Shown one piece after another: positions 44,441 through 57,500 of a DNA stretch of 64,000 nucleotides. Where the stretch lies: contig NC_073691.1 in assembly GCF_029784155.1 (NCBI RefSeq), forward strand, positions 128,526,714-128,590,713, read 5' to 3'. The stretch's first letter is position 1. Every line of letters begins with the position of its first letter. The translations under genes and the position numbers were made by a program. The notes beneath the pieces are model-generated. The model had not been told where the DNA came from. It did not search any database and saw nothing but the letters and a program-made list of their open reading frames with translations. The DNA is from Uranotaenia lowii. Its lineage: Eukaryota > Arthropoda > Insecta > Diptera > Culicidae.

Positions 44441-46262
44441 CAAACACATCCTTCTAGTGAAACTCAGTCTTGGAGAACTGCGCTATTGTTGGGTACTGGC
44501 GACCATTCTGAATCTCAACTTAAAATAAATCTTAACACAATTGTCTAAATTCAATTGAAACGGTCCCACACGCTTAGCTAGACTGGGAAAGGAAAGGTCG
44601 ATTATGTTTTCTTCGATTTTAGGGGCATGCGATCTCTAAGATCGTAAAAGTAAAATTGCCAATAGAATAATTCAGGACAAGATAGTAATTTTTGAAAAAA
44701 AAAATCATTGTTCCATATTTTACACTTTGTTTTGAACAGATCATGTATTACATCAAGAATGAAAAAAAAAAAAACAGACTCAGAATAAATGTGTTTTAAG
44801 GATATTATAAAAAAAAATGTACGAGAAGTATTGAAAACTTTACATCAAATAATTGAGCATGTGAATGCCAATCCGTCTACTTTGATCAACTGTATGAGCC
44901 AAATTTTGCTACACACAAAACACTACACAGAAAAAAGTTTCCACGTTCTTCTTGGAAACATTCTCACACATCTTCCCATCGAAGGAGGTTGTAGGTTTGT
45001 TTTCAACTTCAACAGCAGCAACGCCAAAGTGGATTATACCTTTGACCTTAATTTTCCGCTTCCAACCGGAACACAATTCCTTCGGCTTTGGCAAAACAAA
45101 TTTCCGATTAGGATAAGTTGAATGGCGGGTGAAAACCCCTGTACCCATCCACCCATTCCACCCTCTATCCTCAGAACGCACGGTGGAACGTGGAGAGTGG
45201 GTCAGTTTGCTGAAATCCTGCCAACACCGACGCATCGCACAAATTCAAGAAGATTTTAAATGGACTGCGGGGGTGGTGGCTCAAGACGTAATAAATCTGA
45301 GGATGAACTTTTACTACTGTTCCGGGTAAAGACGTGGTGGATGGCGTGCTAAACAAAATCCGAATTTGGGGAAAAAACGTTAGCAGTTTTGACTTTGTTA
45401 TTTTTGGACATTTTTTTCGGACGGTTTTTTTCCGACCGTATTGTGTGGTTCCGCTTTGTAATGAACATAAAGGAGCGGGTCCATTTTTTATGACAGCAAC
45501 ATAAAAGAAGAAGGCTTCAATGGAGGGTTGCTGATTGAAATAATTATTTTCGGGAGGATTTATTTTTCATTATGACAAGAGTCTTGAATTAGTTTGACAA
45601 AAGTCAAAATGTAAAACTTACTCCTACTAGGCTCGGGGTTTGAGCGCTGAAGTTTAATTTTGTATGCTTATTTTAACGTGATGATACAGAATTCAGATTT
45701 AAGAAAAAATGAAAGCCAAAAGTGAAAAGTTTTAAAGTGACTCTCAGTCGTTCGTTCCCAGCAAACAGTAAGTAAAACTAATTTAAAACTCTGCTTCTAG
45801 ACGAGCTCTTAGTTCACTGGGCGAGCAAGCGAATAAAGAGGGGAAAAAAATCCCTATTTTTGCTCCCAGGTGATCACTATCACCCAGATGATCACTATCA
45901 TCTTTGTTACTGGTATGTTACTGGTTACTGGTACTTAAGTATTGAGAAATCGTAATTTGCTACGGTGTTGTCAGTTACTTTAACGGCTATTTCTACCTAA
46001 TTTCGTTGCAAATTTTTATATTTTTGTCAAAATATTTAGTTAAAGTCAAAGCCGTCAGACAGCAAATTTCAGTCGACTTTGATACTATTTTGCATGTCTA
46101 TGTCACGCGATACTAAATTTTGCTCAGAGACATTAAGATTGCAATGTCACGACCAAGTTAAATGATCAAAACCTTGGTTGGTGCGATTTTTTCTTCTCGC
46201 AGTTAAGGATTACATTTTGGGCAACAATAATGTAAAATCCCTCCAAAACACAACCATAAAAC
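44441..46262. other. Non-coding stretch, no gene seen
   Basis: No domain recognised. 44900-45330 has overlapping short frames on both strands without known motifs. A gatcactatcaccc(a)gat duplication lies near 45870-45900. Confidence 0.4.
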
Positions 46263-46545
46263 TAAAGGGTGTCCACGATGAAATTTCCACACTATGAAAT
46301 TACTCTAACTTTTTAACAGTTGGGTAGAATTTAATGAAAATTTGGGTGGGTTTAGTTCATAGTGCATTGTTTACATCCTGCAAGTTTAAAGTCCTGTGAT
46401 CAAAACTCGCGAAAATGGAGTCGAAAGAGCAGCTCGTGCGTGATAAAATCTTGCGCACGAGAACAAGGATCTCTCGCATCATTCCATCGCTAAAACGTTG
46501 GGAATCGCGAAACACACGGTGTCGCGAGTGATTAAGCGGTTCTAG
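46263..46545 (+). mobile_element. Tc1/mariner 5' fragment
   Basis: A TIR-like start aagggtgtccacgatgaaat follows TA at 46263-46264. ATG at 46415 opens MESKEQLVRDKILRT, and after a frameshift HHSIAKTLGIAKHTVSRVIK, a typical mariner HTH. A TAG follows RF. The catalytic half and right end are missing. It differs from the two DD37E copies in this window. Confidence 0.75.
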
Positions 46546-48320
46546 GAACGCCGAATATTGATAAGCAAGCCTGAATTTGAAATTTGAGTAAGTATAACAT
46601 TTCGAAACTAGTATTTAGCGTATGGAATAATGCCTGCTCGAAAAATTTACGGGTACAGCGCTTACAATGATCGTCATAGGAAACAAAAAAAAACAACAAT
46701 ATTATTCGAACAGCGGGAATTCACTAACTTGCTGCAGACCATCCAAAGCCTACCTAGTTACCCCCTCCCGACTGGTTTACACGTGTGTGGTTATGTTTGT
46801 TGACTGTGTCAGTCAATGCGGGCTGGAAATGTTTCCATAATCACGTGTCAAATTCCGGACGTTATGTTGCCCTCGTCCGTCGTCCGAAATGAGGAAGTGT
46901 GCGAGTGTAGGCGTCTTGTTGCCAACTCCGTTACATCGCAACCATTCTGTCTACATATACATACACCATCAAAGCAGGCTGATGCCGGATTGGGAAAAAC
47001 TAGGCCACGAGTTCGAAGGGCACATGTTTTCTCCCGGCGAAGACGGCACCCTAGTTTTCCCGAGACCGAATTTCGCGACTGTATGGGTGATTCTTAGTCG
47101 CGTGTCACTGTTTGACATTTTCGTCGGCTGCCCGTGGTCACTCATTTTCTTTGGCAAGGCAAGCCAAAGTTTCCCTTCGAGCGATCCCCTTGCCCTGGTG
47201 AGTGGTCGTTTGTATGTGTAGTGTAGGCACACAGGGAACAGAGTATGAGGGCGCATGTGCTTTTACTTGGCTGCGTTGGTTTTGCGAGTTTGACAGCTGG
47301 TTGAGTGTCGTCACTCAGGGAGCGAAAATCCGCACCGCACAATCAGCTGCAATGTGAGTGCTTCAATGGGCAGAGAGAAAAACAACCCAGATAAAATTTC
47401 CACTCCCTGCCGGCAGCAGCCCCGAGAATATTTTCCTCGTCACTGTTTTCCTTTGGTTTTTGGAATAGCTTTCCGGGCCCTGTGCTGCTGCTGTTGGCTG
47501 CAAGCAAGGGTTGAATGTTTTATGTAACCTTGTTCTGTGTTTGCGGAATCCACCAGTTTTCGAACGTAGTGTGTAAGTTTTGGTAAGAGAACACGCTCAC
47601 AGCACCAGAGCACAAGAATGTGGTCACTGACGAGGACGGTCTTGTCAAAACAATACTACTGGGGGCCGAAAGAGCTTCAGGGATCAGCAGACCCAACGAC
47701 GCCCCCGTCCGCCAGCTATGTATACTTAGCTGAATTGGGGCACACTAGCTCTGCTGGTGGGTCTGCAGGACCCACCGAGGTCGGTGATGCAGTAGAGAAC
47801 ATCAAGAGCAGCAGAACACTGATGGCTGGCGGAAACTGTCAAAAATGAAAGAAGCCCAAAAATTGTGCAAACCCGTATACTATGTACCTAGGTAGCAGCA
47901 GCAGCGATTGAAGGAAGCTCGCTCGGGAAAGGTTTTCGTTTCGTTTACTCTGAGTGTGGTGGAAAAGTTTTATGAAGTTTATTCCACTTTGAACCTGTGT
48001 TGGCACTCTCTAGCGGATGGAACGAGCGGCGAAGGTTTAAATGATTCCAGGAGCCAAACCAACTGCAGCGGATCGAATGTGCATATTCAATGCACCATTA
48101 TGTAAGCACACAGGGTCGTATCAACAAGTTTTTAAGTTACAAATAAACGGAACAAATATTGGTCCAAAAGATGACTTAAAATTAAAATAAAAATATTACT
48201 AAGCCTAATTACAGGGTTCTCAACACACTTGAAACTTTTCTACGGAAAACATCTCTCGAAACGTTGAAGTCGAAGTGCTCAGGAAAACGGTTGAATGTTT
48301 TCATAACAACGATGATAGCG
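46546..48320. other. Partly GC-rich non-coding stretch
   Basis: 46800-47350 and 47590-47850 are GC-richer and open in several frames on both strands at once, with no motif I recognise. Regulatory or old transposon DNA is possible. Confidence 0.3.
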
Positions 48321-48686
48321 CTAAATATTAGCTCCGAAACTGATCAATCGAATGGGAACATACAGTCGAAGATCCTGGTTGCTAAGCCCACGAGGTCGCA
48401 TACTTAGAGGAATGGCTCCCAGCAGCATGGGCAGTTGATTCGCGCTGTCAAGTGATCGGCGACGAAGGAGGCTCTTGCTGCGTTTCTGCGGAATGAAGAG
48501 TGTCATTGTCAATGAGACGGCATCTATGTTCATAGCTTGGCAAGTGAAACGGGTCTTGCCAAGGCCTGTGTCTAAGAAAAGGGATGCAATATCAATCACT
48601 ACTGGTACCGTGACGATTGGAGAAGTTTTGACCAGATTTGTTATGATGACTTCCACGTTTTCGACGGTCTGATGACACCTCGTCAC
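48321..48686 (-). other. Unrecognised 121-codon open frame
   Basis: Minus-strand frame from ATG 48686 to the stop at 48321. The composition is protein-like (SPIVTVPVVIDIASLFLDTG early, GLSNQDLRLYVPIRLISFG at the end), without low complexity. I recognise no family. The opposite strand is also open for 65 codons. It could be a decayed transposon or host exon piece, or chance. Confidence 0.2.
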
Positions 48687-48793
48687 AACACTCGAACAAA
48701 ACTCGATCCAGTAAAATCACATTCACCTTTGACTCCACCTTCGATCACCTTTGACTCTAAATGGGCAACGGATATTCGGAAGTCTGGATAATA

Positions 48794-49995
48794 AAGTCTG
48801 TTTCACATAGAATCTGGTGGCATCTTTTCATTTACTGCAGCGCCCCTAGTTGTCACATTGCGAATCTATTGACAGTATTTTGATCCGAATGGTTTGTTTA
48901 CTTAGTGGTGAAAATTTCATCAAGATTGAAGCAGTCAGTCAAAAGTCGACTGTAAATTCGGTGCTGCAACGTTACCGGGAGACCCTTACGGTGGATCGAG
49001 CTAAACAAACCAGGCGTAAAAGTGGAACATATGACCGGAAGCTGCGAGCAAAGGTAATTCGACCAGTTTACAATAATCCTAGAATCTCTTTGCGTGATTT
49101 GGCGAAAAAGTTCAAGACGAACCACAGTACAGCTCGACGAATTTGCGGTTTGAGAAGGCTTGCGGTCGTATCATGCAAGCAAACACCCCAACAGGACGCT
49201 GAAACAAAACCTGGTTGCCAAAACAAGGGCAAGGAAGTTGTACGAGAAAGTGTTGACCAAGTACAACGGATGCATTTTGATGGACGACGAAACTTACGTC
49301 AAAATGGATTTTTGGACAAATACCCGGTAACAAATTTTACCTTGCGAAGCGTAAAGGGAATGTTACGGGTAGATTCAAGTTTGTTTTCGCAAATAAATTT
49401 GCTCGTAAGTTGATGATTTGGTAAGGGATCTGTAGTTGTGGGAAGAAGACTAAGATTTTCATCACTGGGGACACAATGAATGTAAATGTTTACAAAGAAG
49501 AATGTCTCCAGAAGAGGGTTTTGCCATTTATTCGGTCCCACAAAGGCCCGGTGAAGTTCTGGCCGGACCTGGCAAGCTGCCACTACAGCCGGGATCTCTT
49601 TAAGTGGTATAAGGAGAACAAGATCGATTTTGTTGAAAACTGTATCAATCCACCAAACTGTCCGGATTTTCTTCCCATCGAGAAATATTGGGCAATAGTT
49701 AAGGGCACACTGAAAAAATGTGGCAAAACCATGAAAAAACCCGCCTCAATGGAAAAGTGGTGGAACAAGATGGCGAATGAGGTTACCAGCAGTACTGTGC
49801 AGAAAATGATGGGTGGTATCACAAAAAAAGTTCAAAAATTCATCCGAAAAGCTGATGAATGATTTTTATGTATTTTTTTCCTTGAAGTGCAATAAAAACC
49901 CTACAAAATGACATTTTCACTTTTGTTGTACGTTATTTCTTTGCGGAGAAATGATCTATTTTATTCGACCTGATTGATTGATGTGAAACAGACTT
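48794..49995 (+). mobile_element. Tc1/mariner element, DD37E, near full length
   Basis: Ends aaagtctgtttcacat (48794) and its inverse atgtgaaacagacttt (to about 49996) pair for 16 bp. A mutated TA is likely at the right end. Size about 1.2 kb is normal for the group. The transposase region is complete in order but broken. It is distinct from the 18.6-kb copy in TIRs and in HTH sequence. Confidence 0.85.
48890..49862 (+). pseudogene. Tc1/mariner DD37E transposase, frameshifted
   Basis: HTH region ISLRDLAKKFKTNHSTARRI; then, in a shifted frame, CILMDDETYVKMDF (first Asp) at about 49270. After another shift LAKRKGNVTGRFKFVFANKF and LMIW, TAA (a Gln codon in relatives), GICSCG. The last frame from 49476 gives VKFWPDLASCHYS (second Asp) and NPPNCPDFLPIEKYW (Glu); I count 37 residues between the second Asp and the Glu. 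The C-terminus ends VQKFIRKADE at 49862. All catalytic residues survive in the fragments, but at least two frameshifts and one nonsense codon inactivate it. Confidence 0.9.
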
Positions 49996-50105
49996 TGATG
50001 CAACCCATAGCAATCGAAAAAAATAGCATTCGATGTAACCGTGTATCCATAAAAATAACAGGCCTAAGAGAAACATGAAAGCTTGAAAATGTTATGAAAT
50101 ATTAA

Positions 50106-50612
50106 AAAGTCGACAAACGGCAAGAAGTATTCGATAGCTCTAGAGGGCAAGAGGCATTCGATAGCTTACGAGGAAAAAAGAGCCTTGCGATATCACAGAA
50201 TGGGCAAGAGGTATTCGAAAACTCAAAAGGACAAGAGGTTTACAAATTCCTGAAGACTGCGAATACCTATTCGATTTGATACCAATGGGGTCAATTGCGA
50301 GTCAGGAGTTCAATGTTGCCACATCAAGGACGGGTAAACATTTTCAGGGAAGTTTTGGAGACAAAACAGGTACACAATTTTAGACGTGCATTAGCTAGAC
50401 TTCCCTTGAAAATACCACCGGAACGGCCGAAACGTCGTAAATTCAGTGAAAAAAAACTTGCTAACATACTAAGTTATGCAAACAGTGTGCTCGACGGTAT
50501 TATTTCACTCCAAAATCCGTTGAACAAAAAAATAAAAAGTATACATTCCATCGACCAAAATTCATCTGAATTTCTATCCGTGTTTTATTTTAAGCTTTAC
50601 AACAATAAGTAA
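50106..50612 (+). pseudogene. Unrecognised coding remnant with 9-residue repeats
   Basis: One frame is open from a TAA at 50103 to the TAA at 50610-50612 except for a TGA at 50277, where the context would fit a CGA-to-TGA change. The first part carries 9-residue repeats (RQEVFDSSRGQEAFDSLRG, then GQEVFENSKGQEVYKFLK); the second is basic (PPERPKRRKFSEKKLANILS) and ends FYFKLYNNK before an A-rich run. No domain is recognised. Origin could be a host pseudogene or an unknown element. Confidence 0.35.
50119..50256 (+). repeat. 27-bp minisatellite, five units
   Basis: Units start at 50119, 50146, 50173 (degenerate), 50203 and 50230, based on ggcaagaggtattcgatagc. A 27-bp period keeps reading frame. 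In the alternative frame it reads repeated GKR/EKR/DKR (GKRHSIAYEEKR), resembling prohormone cleavage sites, but that frame is short and without start. Confidence 0.75.
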
Positions 50613-50639
50613 AAAAAAAGTGTATATAAAAAACATTAA

Positions 50640-52127
50640 TGTTTATGACATCGAGGGTAAGTTAAATTGGTCCTACCATACATGAGACGATGATAAATAC
50701 AATTTGAGAGAACGATAAATACAAAAAAATAGAAATGGCGAGAAAATAAAGAATTTGGAGAAGTTATTGAAAGAATACTGTTTAAGATTCAAAAAGTACT
50801 AAAATAAATCTACAACAATCAATTAACTAAGGATAGTAAGCAGCTAATGATAACGAACTTTTTTCAGAAATGTTTTTTTTATGGATTTTTTATGGAAAGG
50901 AAAAAGCCAGATGTAGACGAGGGAAACACGGAGTACGAATAAAGCAATGCAGAATTGATGATGACTGAATTATGGTTCAAGGGATGAGAAATAATAATAA
51001 TAATATGAGAACCCTGTTCAAGTTTCGACTAAGGGCCAGTAAAGATGATACACACATATTCCAATAGTAGTAGATCCTTGTATAAATTTTTTTGGACACG
51101 ATTGTTTCAACTGTTACGATTCCGTTACAATTTTGAATGTTTTTGCAATTGCTTTGATTTAACTGAATGTACTCAAATGAGAAAATAATTTAGACACAAA
51201 TGAGTTTTCCAGTCAATTTTTTTTAGATAACTAGACTGTTTTTGTTTAAATTTTGAATCGCTTTTCAGGTAGTAATTCAAACAAGTATCAGCTTCTCGAC
51301 AGGTTAACTTCTCGTAAACATTTTCGGAGCATTCAAAAGCATATATGTATCAGTACGTATACGGGATGAATACAATCAATGCAAATTACCTGCTATACTA
51401 TGATATACTTGAAGGCTTAAAAAATTGTTATGTAAATCTGAAAGAAAGAACGGAAAGAAGAAATTGATTGATGTTTAGAACGGTTTTTTTCCGAACGACA
51501 ATTGTACATATTTGTGGGCAGCATTTTTCGGAATCGTAGAAGAGAAAGAAAGATAGAGAGAGCGAGCGAGATTAAAAAAGTAAGATAGTTGTTGGGGGCC
51601 GAAAAATCGATTTTTATGCATTTAAGTGGTGGGGTGGGAGGAAGGAAGTAAACAAAGAAAAACATTGGTGTGTTGTTTAGTTTTGCTTCCCTTTGCCAGT
51701 TGTATGTTTTTTCTTCTTTTGAATGTTAGTCGTAAGACTGGGTTTATCCTCACTTCCAGAACACGAGGGAACATTCTAAATTTTGCTAGCTGTGACGATA
51801 CAAACAGTTTCTAAGTTAATGGCATCGAAAATAATAAGTATAGTGTATATCTTTATTTATATTTTCTTCAAATTCTTTATCTGTGATTATCTCATTAATC
51901 GCAGCCGTATTTGGACTTATAGTCTTGCTCACTGAGATATTCATCAGAAGCAGCTTCAACAAATAAAAGAACGAATATCAATACGAACGAATCTTTGAAC
52001 AGTACTATTTTATGTACTTTTTTGGCGCAAGGATGGGGGAGGATTGGGTTAATGATAAATACGTTTAAGACGAAGTATGTGCTGTAATAACAAAGTCTGT
52101 AAGTCTAATAATAACTAAGTTACGAAC
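50640..52127. other. AT-rich non-coding stretch
   Basis: No gene seen; gagagagcgagcgag simple sequence at about 51555. Confidence 0.4.
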
Positions 52128-52445
52128 GCCGGCTGGAGAAAGTCGAAGACTTTGCCTATCTCGGCTCACTTGTGACCGCAGACAATGTCACCAGCCGTGA
52201 GATTTGGCGGCGAATGATCAACGGAAGTTATGCCTAAATACTATGGACTCCACAAGCAACTGCGATCGAGAAAACTTAGCCTTCGCACGAAATGTAACCT
52301 GTACATGACGCTCATTAGACCGGTTGTTCTCTACGGGCACAAGATGTGGATATTGCTCGAGGAGGACCTGCGTACACTCGGTGTATTCGAACGACGAGTG
52401 TTAAGTGTTAATCTACGGCAAACCCAGTATCCAGAAATTTTTACT
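52128..52445 (+). pseudogene. RTE-type LINE fragment
   Basis: EKVEDFAYLGSLVTADNVTS and then, after a frameshift near 52222, YYGLHKQLRSRKLSLRTKCN, TLIRPVVLYGHKMW and LRTLGVFERRVL are the conserved thumb-to-C-terminal blocks of RTE-clade proteins. At about 52415 it jumps to aatctacggcaaacccagta, which matches the more C-terminal part of the 22.5-kb fragment, so an internal deletion joined the two. Confidence 0.8.
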
Positions 52446-54519
52446 TATAATCCATATGTTTTGAATCTTTTTTAAATCTTATAGATATTATGCGGATATT
52501 ACGCAGATATTATGAAAGCGGCTTTTGGTGCTAAGGAACTTTCAGAAGAAATCCTAAATTTCATCGTTAACATTTCTTAGAAAATTATGTTAATTGTCCG
52601 ATTGTCATGTCAAAAACTCCTGAGTAGATTGACAATTGTATAGTCTCCATTATTATGAAGACGACAATGGCTTAAGAATAATGGTTGTTTATTGTTGTTC
52701 GTTTGTTTTTTTTTTACATAGGGGAGACAAAGTCTTCCGTAACAAACGATTTTCTCCTGAAAACGGACGTGTGTGCGTGGTGCCCGCCGCCCTATCCCTT
52801 CTGAATTCGTCACAAATTTTCTGCTTCCCAGCCATCATCAACGAAGACGACGCAATCGTGCGGAGGCATCCCCAAAGAAAGATGGCATTCCCATGCGACC
52901 CAATTAGTCGGGTGGCTGCACTTCTACACATCTTCCCGTCTTCGTCGGTTGTTTGGACTTTTTGGTGTAGGACGTTTGGATCCTTTCGCAAATGCCACAA
53001 GGGAGTGTGGGATGAGTAACTAAATGTTAACGCACTCCAACTGCTATGGAGTGTTTTGTGTCTAAAATACCTACATAAGTATTTTACCCAATTCGTCGAA
53101 AGCGAATCGAAACCCACTTCTACTGCCCAACTTCGCTTAACAACAGTAACAGCGATGGAATTGATTCATCAAAGATGGCGGTTGTCATGTTTGCTGTTTC
53201 TGATTTTAGCCAGAACGCAGCTTGCAGTCCCATTGACAGGAAAAGCAATGACGTTTGCATATTTTCGTTGGGAGCCTAAATTCAAAGCCTTCTCCGATTT
53301 CGTCGCAGGACGTTTGGAAATCTTCGGTCAACTGGAGACAAACACGATGTCTGTCCACCTAGCTGTAGCAGGGAAAGGACCAGCAGGAGACGGACAGTCG
53401 GTCATTCTTCATGGCACAAGGGGGAGCGGGATAGGAAGTCAAATATTTTTGATGTCTCGACTAAGGGAGCGCGATCGATAAACATTTGGGACAAGCACGT
53501 TAGAGACTCGGTCAAAGCAGCTGCAGGAGAGTGAAGGTGGAGAAGAAGATGTCATAAATTACAATCATAGTTAATAGGCTAAGAAAACATCACTACCGTC
53601 AGTTGGTCACCTTCTAACCGAACGTTGGGTACTGACTTCGTCCTGAAGTGGACAGCTTTAGAGTTCCCGGTTAGCACAACAAACAATCGCATTGGTCTGT
53701 GCTGGGTTTTTAGATTCGAAATATAGCCTTAGGGTGGCAATAAAATATAGATTGATTTCAATTGATTTGCCAACGTGGCGTGGGGTCTACGTCAGCTAAG
53801 TGATAACGAAAATGTTATGACTTCAATGTTATTAATGATAGTTCGCAGTTTTATGAGAGCTTTTGTTGATATCACGAGAAAACGATCAATCAATTGATTG
53901 CTTTTTTCAATTTTAAAAAAAGAATATATCACTGTGCCATTTTGAAGGAAACGAGATGAGCAGTGTTTACAAGCAACACATTGTTCGACTTAAAAGAAAA
54001 TGTTTAAAAATATGTTCGTTTCAATTAATTTTTGTCCAATTGAAGCGGGAATTCAAATTTAATTATCGGGATAACTATAAAACATTTCAATTTCGTTCAC
54101 CAACAAAAAAGCCCTTCGACTGAGTGAGTGTCAATCTGCGATAACGAAACGATTAAGAAGTCCATATGCCAATATACCAAAAACAAAAAGACAAAGGTCC
54201 ATAAAAGTGCCAGCCTCAGAGCCACATCTAGCTCATAATACAGCCTCTTCGAAGTCGAGCATGGAAGAAATGCAGTAGCCAAGCCAAAACCAAGTTGGGA
54301 CCGGAGGGTCATAAAATTAGGGAGTCCATCGTATTTTTTTCGGACCGATAATTCTGTTGCTAAGTTAAATATAGAGTTTCTATGCTAGTCTGGGCTCAAG
54401 GATCGAAAAGGCAAATAAATAAAGCATTCCTCTCTGGTTTCCCTGTTTTCGTTTTAAGAGTTTAATTTAAAGCAGTCGGAAAACAAAATTCATGTAGTTT
54501 ATAAAATCAATCATCTAAT
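52446..54519. other. Non-coding stretch, no supported gene
   Basis: 52700-53560 is GC-richer and holds a plus frame (53056-53481) whose internal Met precedes a hydrophobic RLSCLLFLILARTQLAVP segment, signal-peptide-like, but the opposite strand is also open and I see no homologous family. Confidence 0.35.
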
Positions 54520-57500
54520 TTAGAAATCAGACTTAGAATAAAAAATTCAGAATCAAAATTTAGAATGGAGATTCACAACTTAAATCCACAATTTAAAACC
54601 CAGACTCAGAATTCTGATTCAGATATAAAAACTCAGAACTCAAACTCAAGATTCAGATTCCGAATTATACTACGAAATTCAGATTCAGGTTCAGCATTCT
54701 GATTTTGAATTCAGAATTCAGATTCCGAATTAGAATACGAAATTCAGATTCAGGTTCAGCATTCTGATTCTGAATTCTGATTTCAGATTCAGAATTGTGA
54801 TTCAGAATTCAGATTAAGAATTCAGATTCAGAATTCAGCTTCAAAATTCAGATTCAGAATTCGGAATTCAGGTTCAGAATTCAGATTCAGAATTCAGATT
54901 CAGAATTCAGATTCAGAATTCAGATTCAGAATTCAGATTCAGAATTCAGATTCAGAATTCAGATTCAGAATTCAGATTCAGAATTCAGATTCAGAATTCA
55001 GATTCAGAATTCAGATTCAGAATTCAGATTCAGAATTCAGATTCAGAATTCAGATTCAGAATTCAGATTCAGAATTCAGATTCAGAATTCAGATTCAGAA
55101 TTCAGATTCAGAATTCAGATTCAGAATTCAGATTCAGAATTCAGATTCAGAATTCAGATTCAGAATTCAGAATTCAGAATTCAGATTCAGAATTCAGATT
55201 CAGAATTCAGATTCAGAATTCAGATTCAGAATTCAAATTCAGAATTCAGATTCAGAATTCAGATTCAGAATTCACATTCAGAATTCAGATTCAGAATTCA
55301 GATTCAGAATTCAGATTTAGAATTCAGATTCAGAATTCAGATTCAGAATTCAGATTCAGAATTCAGATTCAGAATTCAGATTCAGAATTCAGATTCAGAA
55401 TTCAGATTCAGAATTCAGATTCAGAATTCAGATTCAGAATTCAGATTCAGAATTCAGATTCAGAATTCAGATTCAGAATTCAGATTCAGAATTCAGATTC
55501 AGAATTCAGATTCAGAATTCAGATTCAGAATTCAGATTCAGAATTCAGATTCAGAATTCAGATTCAGAATTCAGATTCAGAATTCAGATTCAGAATTCAG
55601 ATTCAGAATTCAGATTCAGAATTCAGATTCAGAATTCAGATTCAGAATTCAGATTCAGAATTCAGATTCAGAATTCAGATTCAGAATTCAGATTCAGAAT
55701 TCAGATCCAGAATTCAGATTCAGAATTCAGATTCAGAATTCAGATTCAGAATTCAGATTCAGAATTCAGATTCAGAATTCAGATTCAGAATTCAGATTCA
55801 GAATTCAGATTCAGGATTCAGATTCAGAATTCAGAATTCAGATTCAGAATTCAGATTCAGAATTCAGAATTCAGATTCAGAATTCAGATTCAGAATTCAG
55901 ATTCAGAATTCAGATTCAGAATTCAGATTATGAATTCATATTCAGAATTCAGATTCAGAATTCATATTCAGAACTCAGATTCAGAATTCAGATTCAGAAT
56001 TCAGATTCAGAATTCAGATTCAGAATTCAGATTCAGAATTCAGATTCAGAATTCAGATTCAGAATTCAGATTCAGAATTCAGATTCAGAATTCAGATTCA
56101 GAATTCAGATTCAGAATTCAGATTCAGAATTCAGATTCAGAATTCAGATTCAGAATTCAGATTCAGAATTCAGATTCAGAATTCAGATTCAGAATTCAGA
56201 TTCAGAATTCAGATTCAGATTCAGAATTCAGATTCAGAATTCAGATTCAGAATTCAGATGTAGAATTCAGATTCAGAATTCAGATTCAGAAGTCAGATTC
56301 AGAATTCAGATTCAGAATTCAGATTCAGAATTCAGATTCAGAATTCAGATTCAGAATTCAGATTCAGAATTCAGATTCAGAATTCAGATTCAGAATTCAG
56401 ATTCAGAATTCAGATTCAGAATTCAGATTCAGAATTCAGATTCAGAATTCAGATTCAGAATTCAGATTCAGAATTCAGATTCAGAATTCAGATTCAGAAT
56501 TCAGATTCAGAATTCAGATTCAGAATTCAGATTCAGAATTCAGATTCAGAATTCAGATTCAGAATTCAGATTCAGAATTCAGATTCAGAATTCAGATTCA
56601 GAATTCAGATTCAGAATTCAGATTCAGAATTCAGATTCAGAATTCAGATTCAGAATTCAGATTCAGAATTCAGATTCAGAATTCAGATTCAGAATTCAGA
56701 TTCAGAATTCAGATTCAGAATTCAGATTCAGAATTCAGATTCAGAATTCAGATTCAGAATTCAGATTCTGAATTCAGATTCAGAATTCAGATTCAGAATT
56801 CAGATTCAGAATTCAGATTCAGAATTCAGATTCAGAATTCAGATTCAGAATTCAGATTCAGAATTCAGATTCAGAATTCAGATTCAGAATTCAGATTCAG
56901 AATTCAGATTCAGAATTCAGATTCAGAATTCAGATTCAGAATTCAGATTCAGAATTCAGATTCAGAATTCAGATTCAGAATTCAGATTCAGAATTCAGAT
57001 TCAGAATTCAGATTCAGAATTCAGATTCAGAATTCAGATTCAGAATTCAGATTCAGAATTCAGATTCAGAATTCAGATTCAGAATTCAGATTCAGAATTC
57101 AGATTCAGAATTCAGATTCAGAATTCAGATTCAGAATTCAGATTCAGAATTCAGATTCAGAATTCAGATTCAGAATTCAGATTCAGAATTCAGATTCAGA
57201 ATTCAGATTCAGAATTCAGATTCAGAATTCAGATTCAGAATTCAGATTCAGAATTCAGATTCAGAATTCAGATTCAGAATTCAGATTCAGAATTCAGATT
57301 CAGAATTCAGATTCAGAATTCAGATTTAGAATTCAGATTCAGAATTCAGATTCAGAAGTCAGATTCAGAATTCAGATTCAGAATTCAGATTCAGAATTCA
57401 GATGCAGAATTCAGATTCAGAATTCAGATTCAGAATTCAGAATTCAGATTCAGAATTCAGATTCAGAATTCAGATTCAGAATTCAGATTCAGAATTCAGA

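Noticed and set aside
50119..50253. Neuropeptide precursor exon (repeated GKR/EKR sites)
   Set aside because: The frame is only about 50 codons, lacks a start or signal peptide, and the minisatellite reads better in the neighbouring, longer frame.
53056..53481. Possible secreted protein with signal-peptide-like segment
   Set aside because: The opposite strand is equally open, nothing downstream resembles a known family, and no splice or polyadenylation context is convincing.
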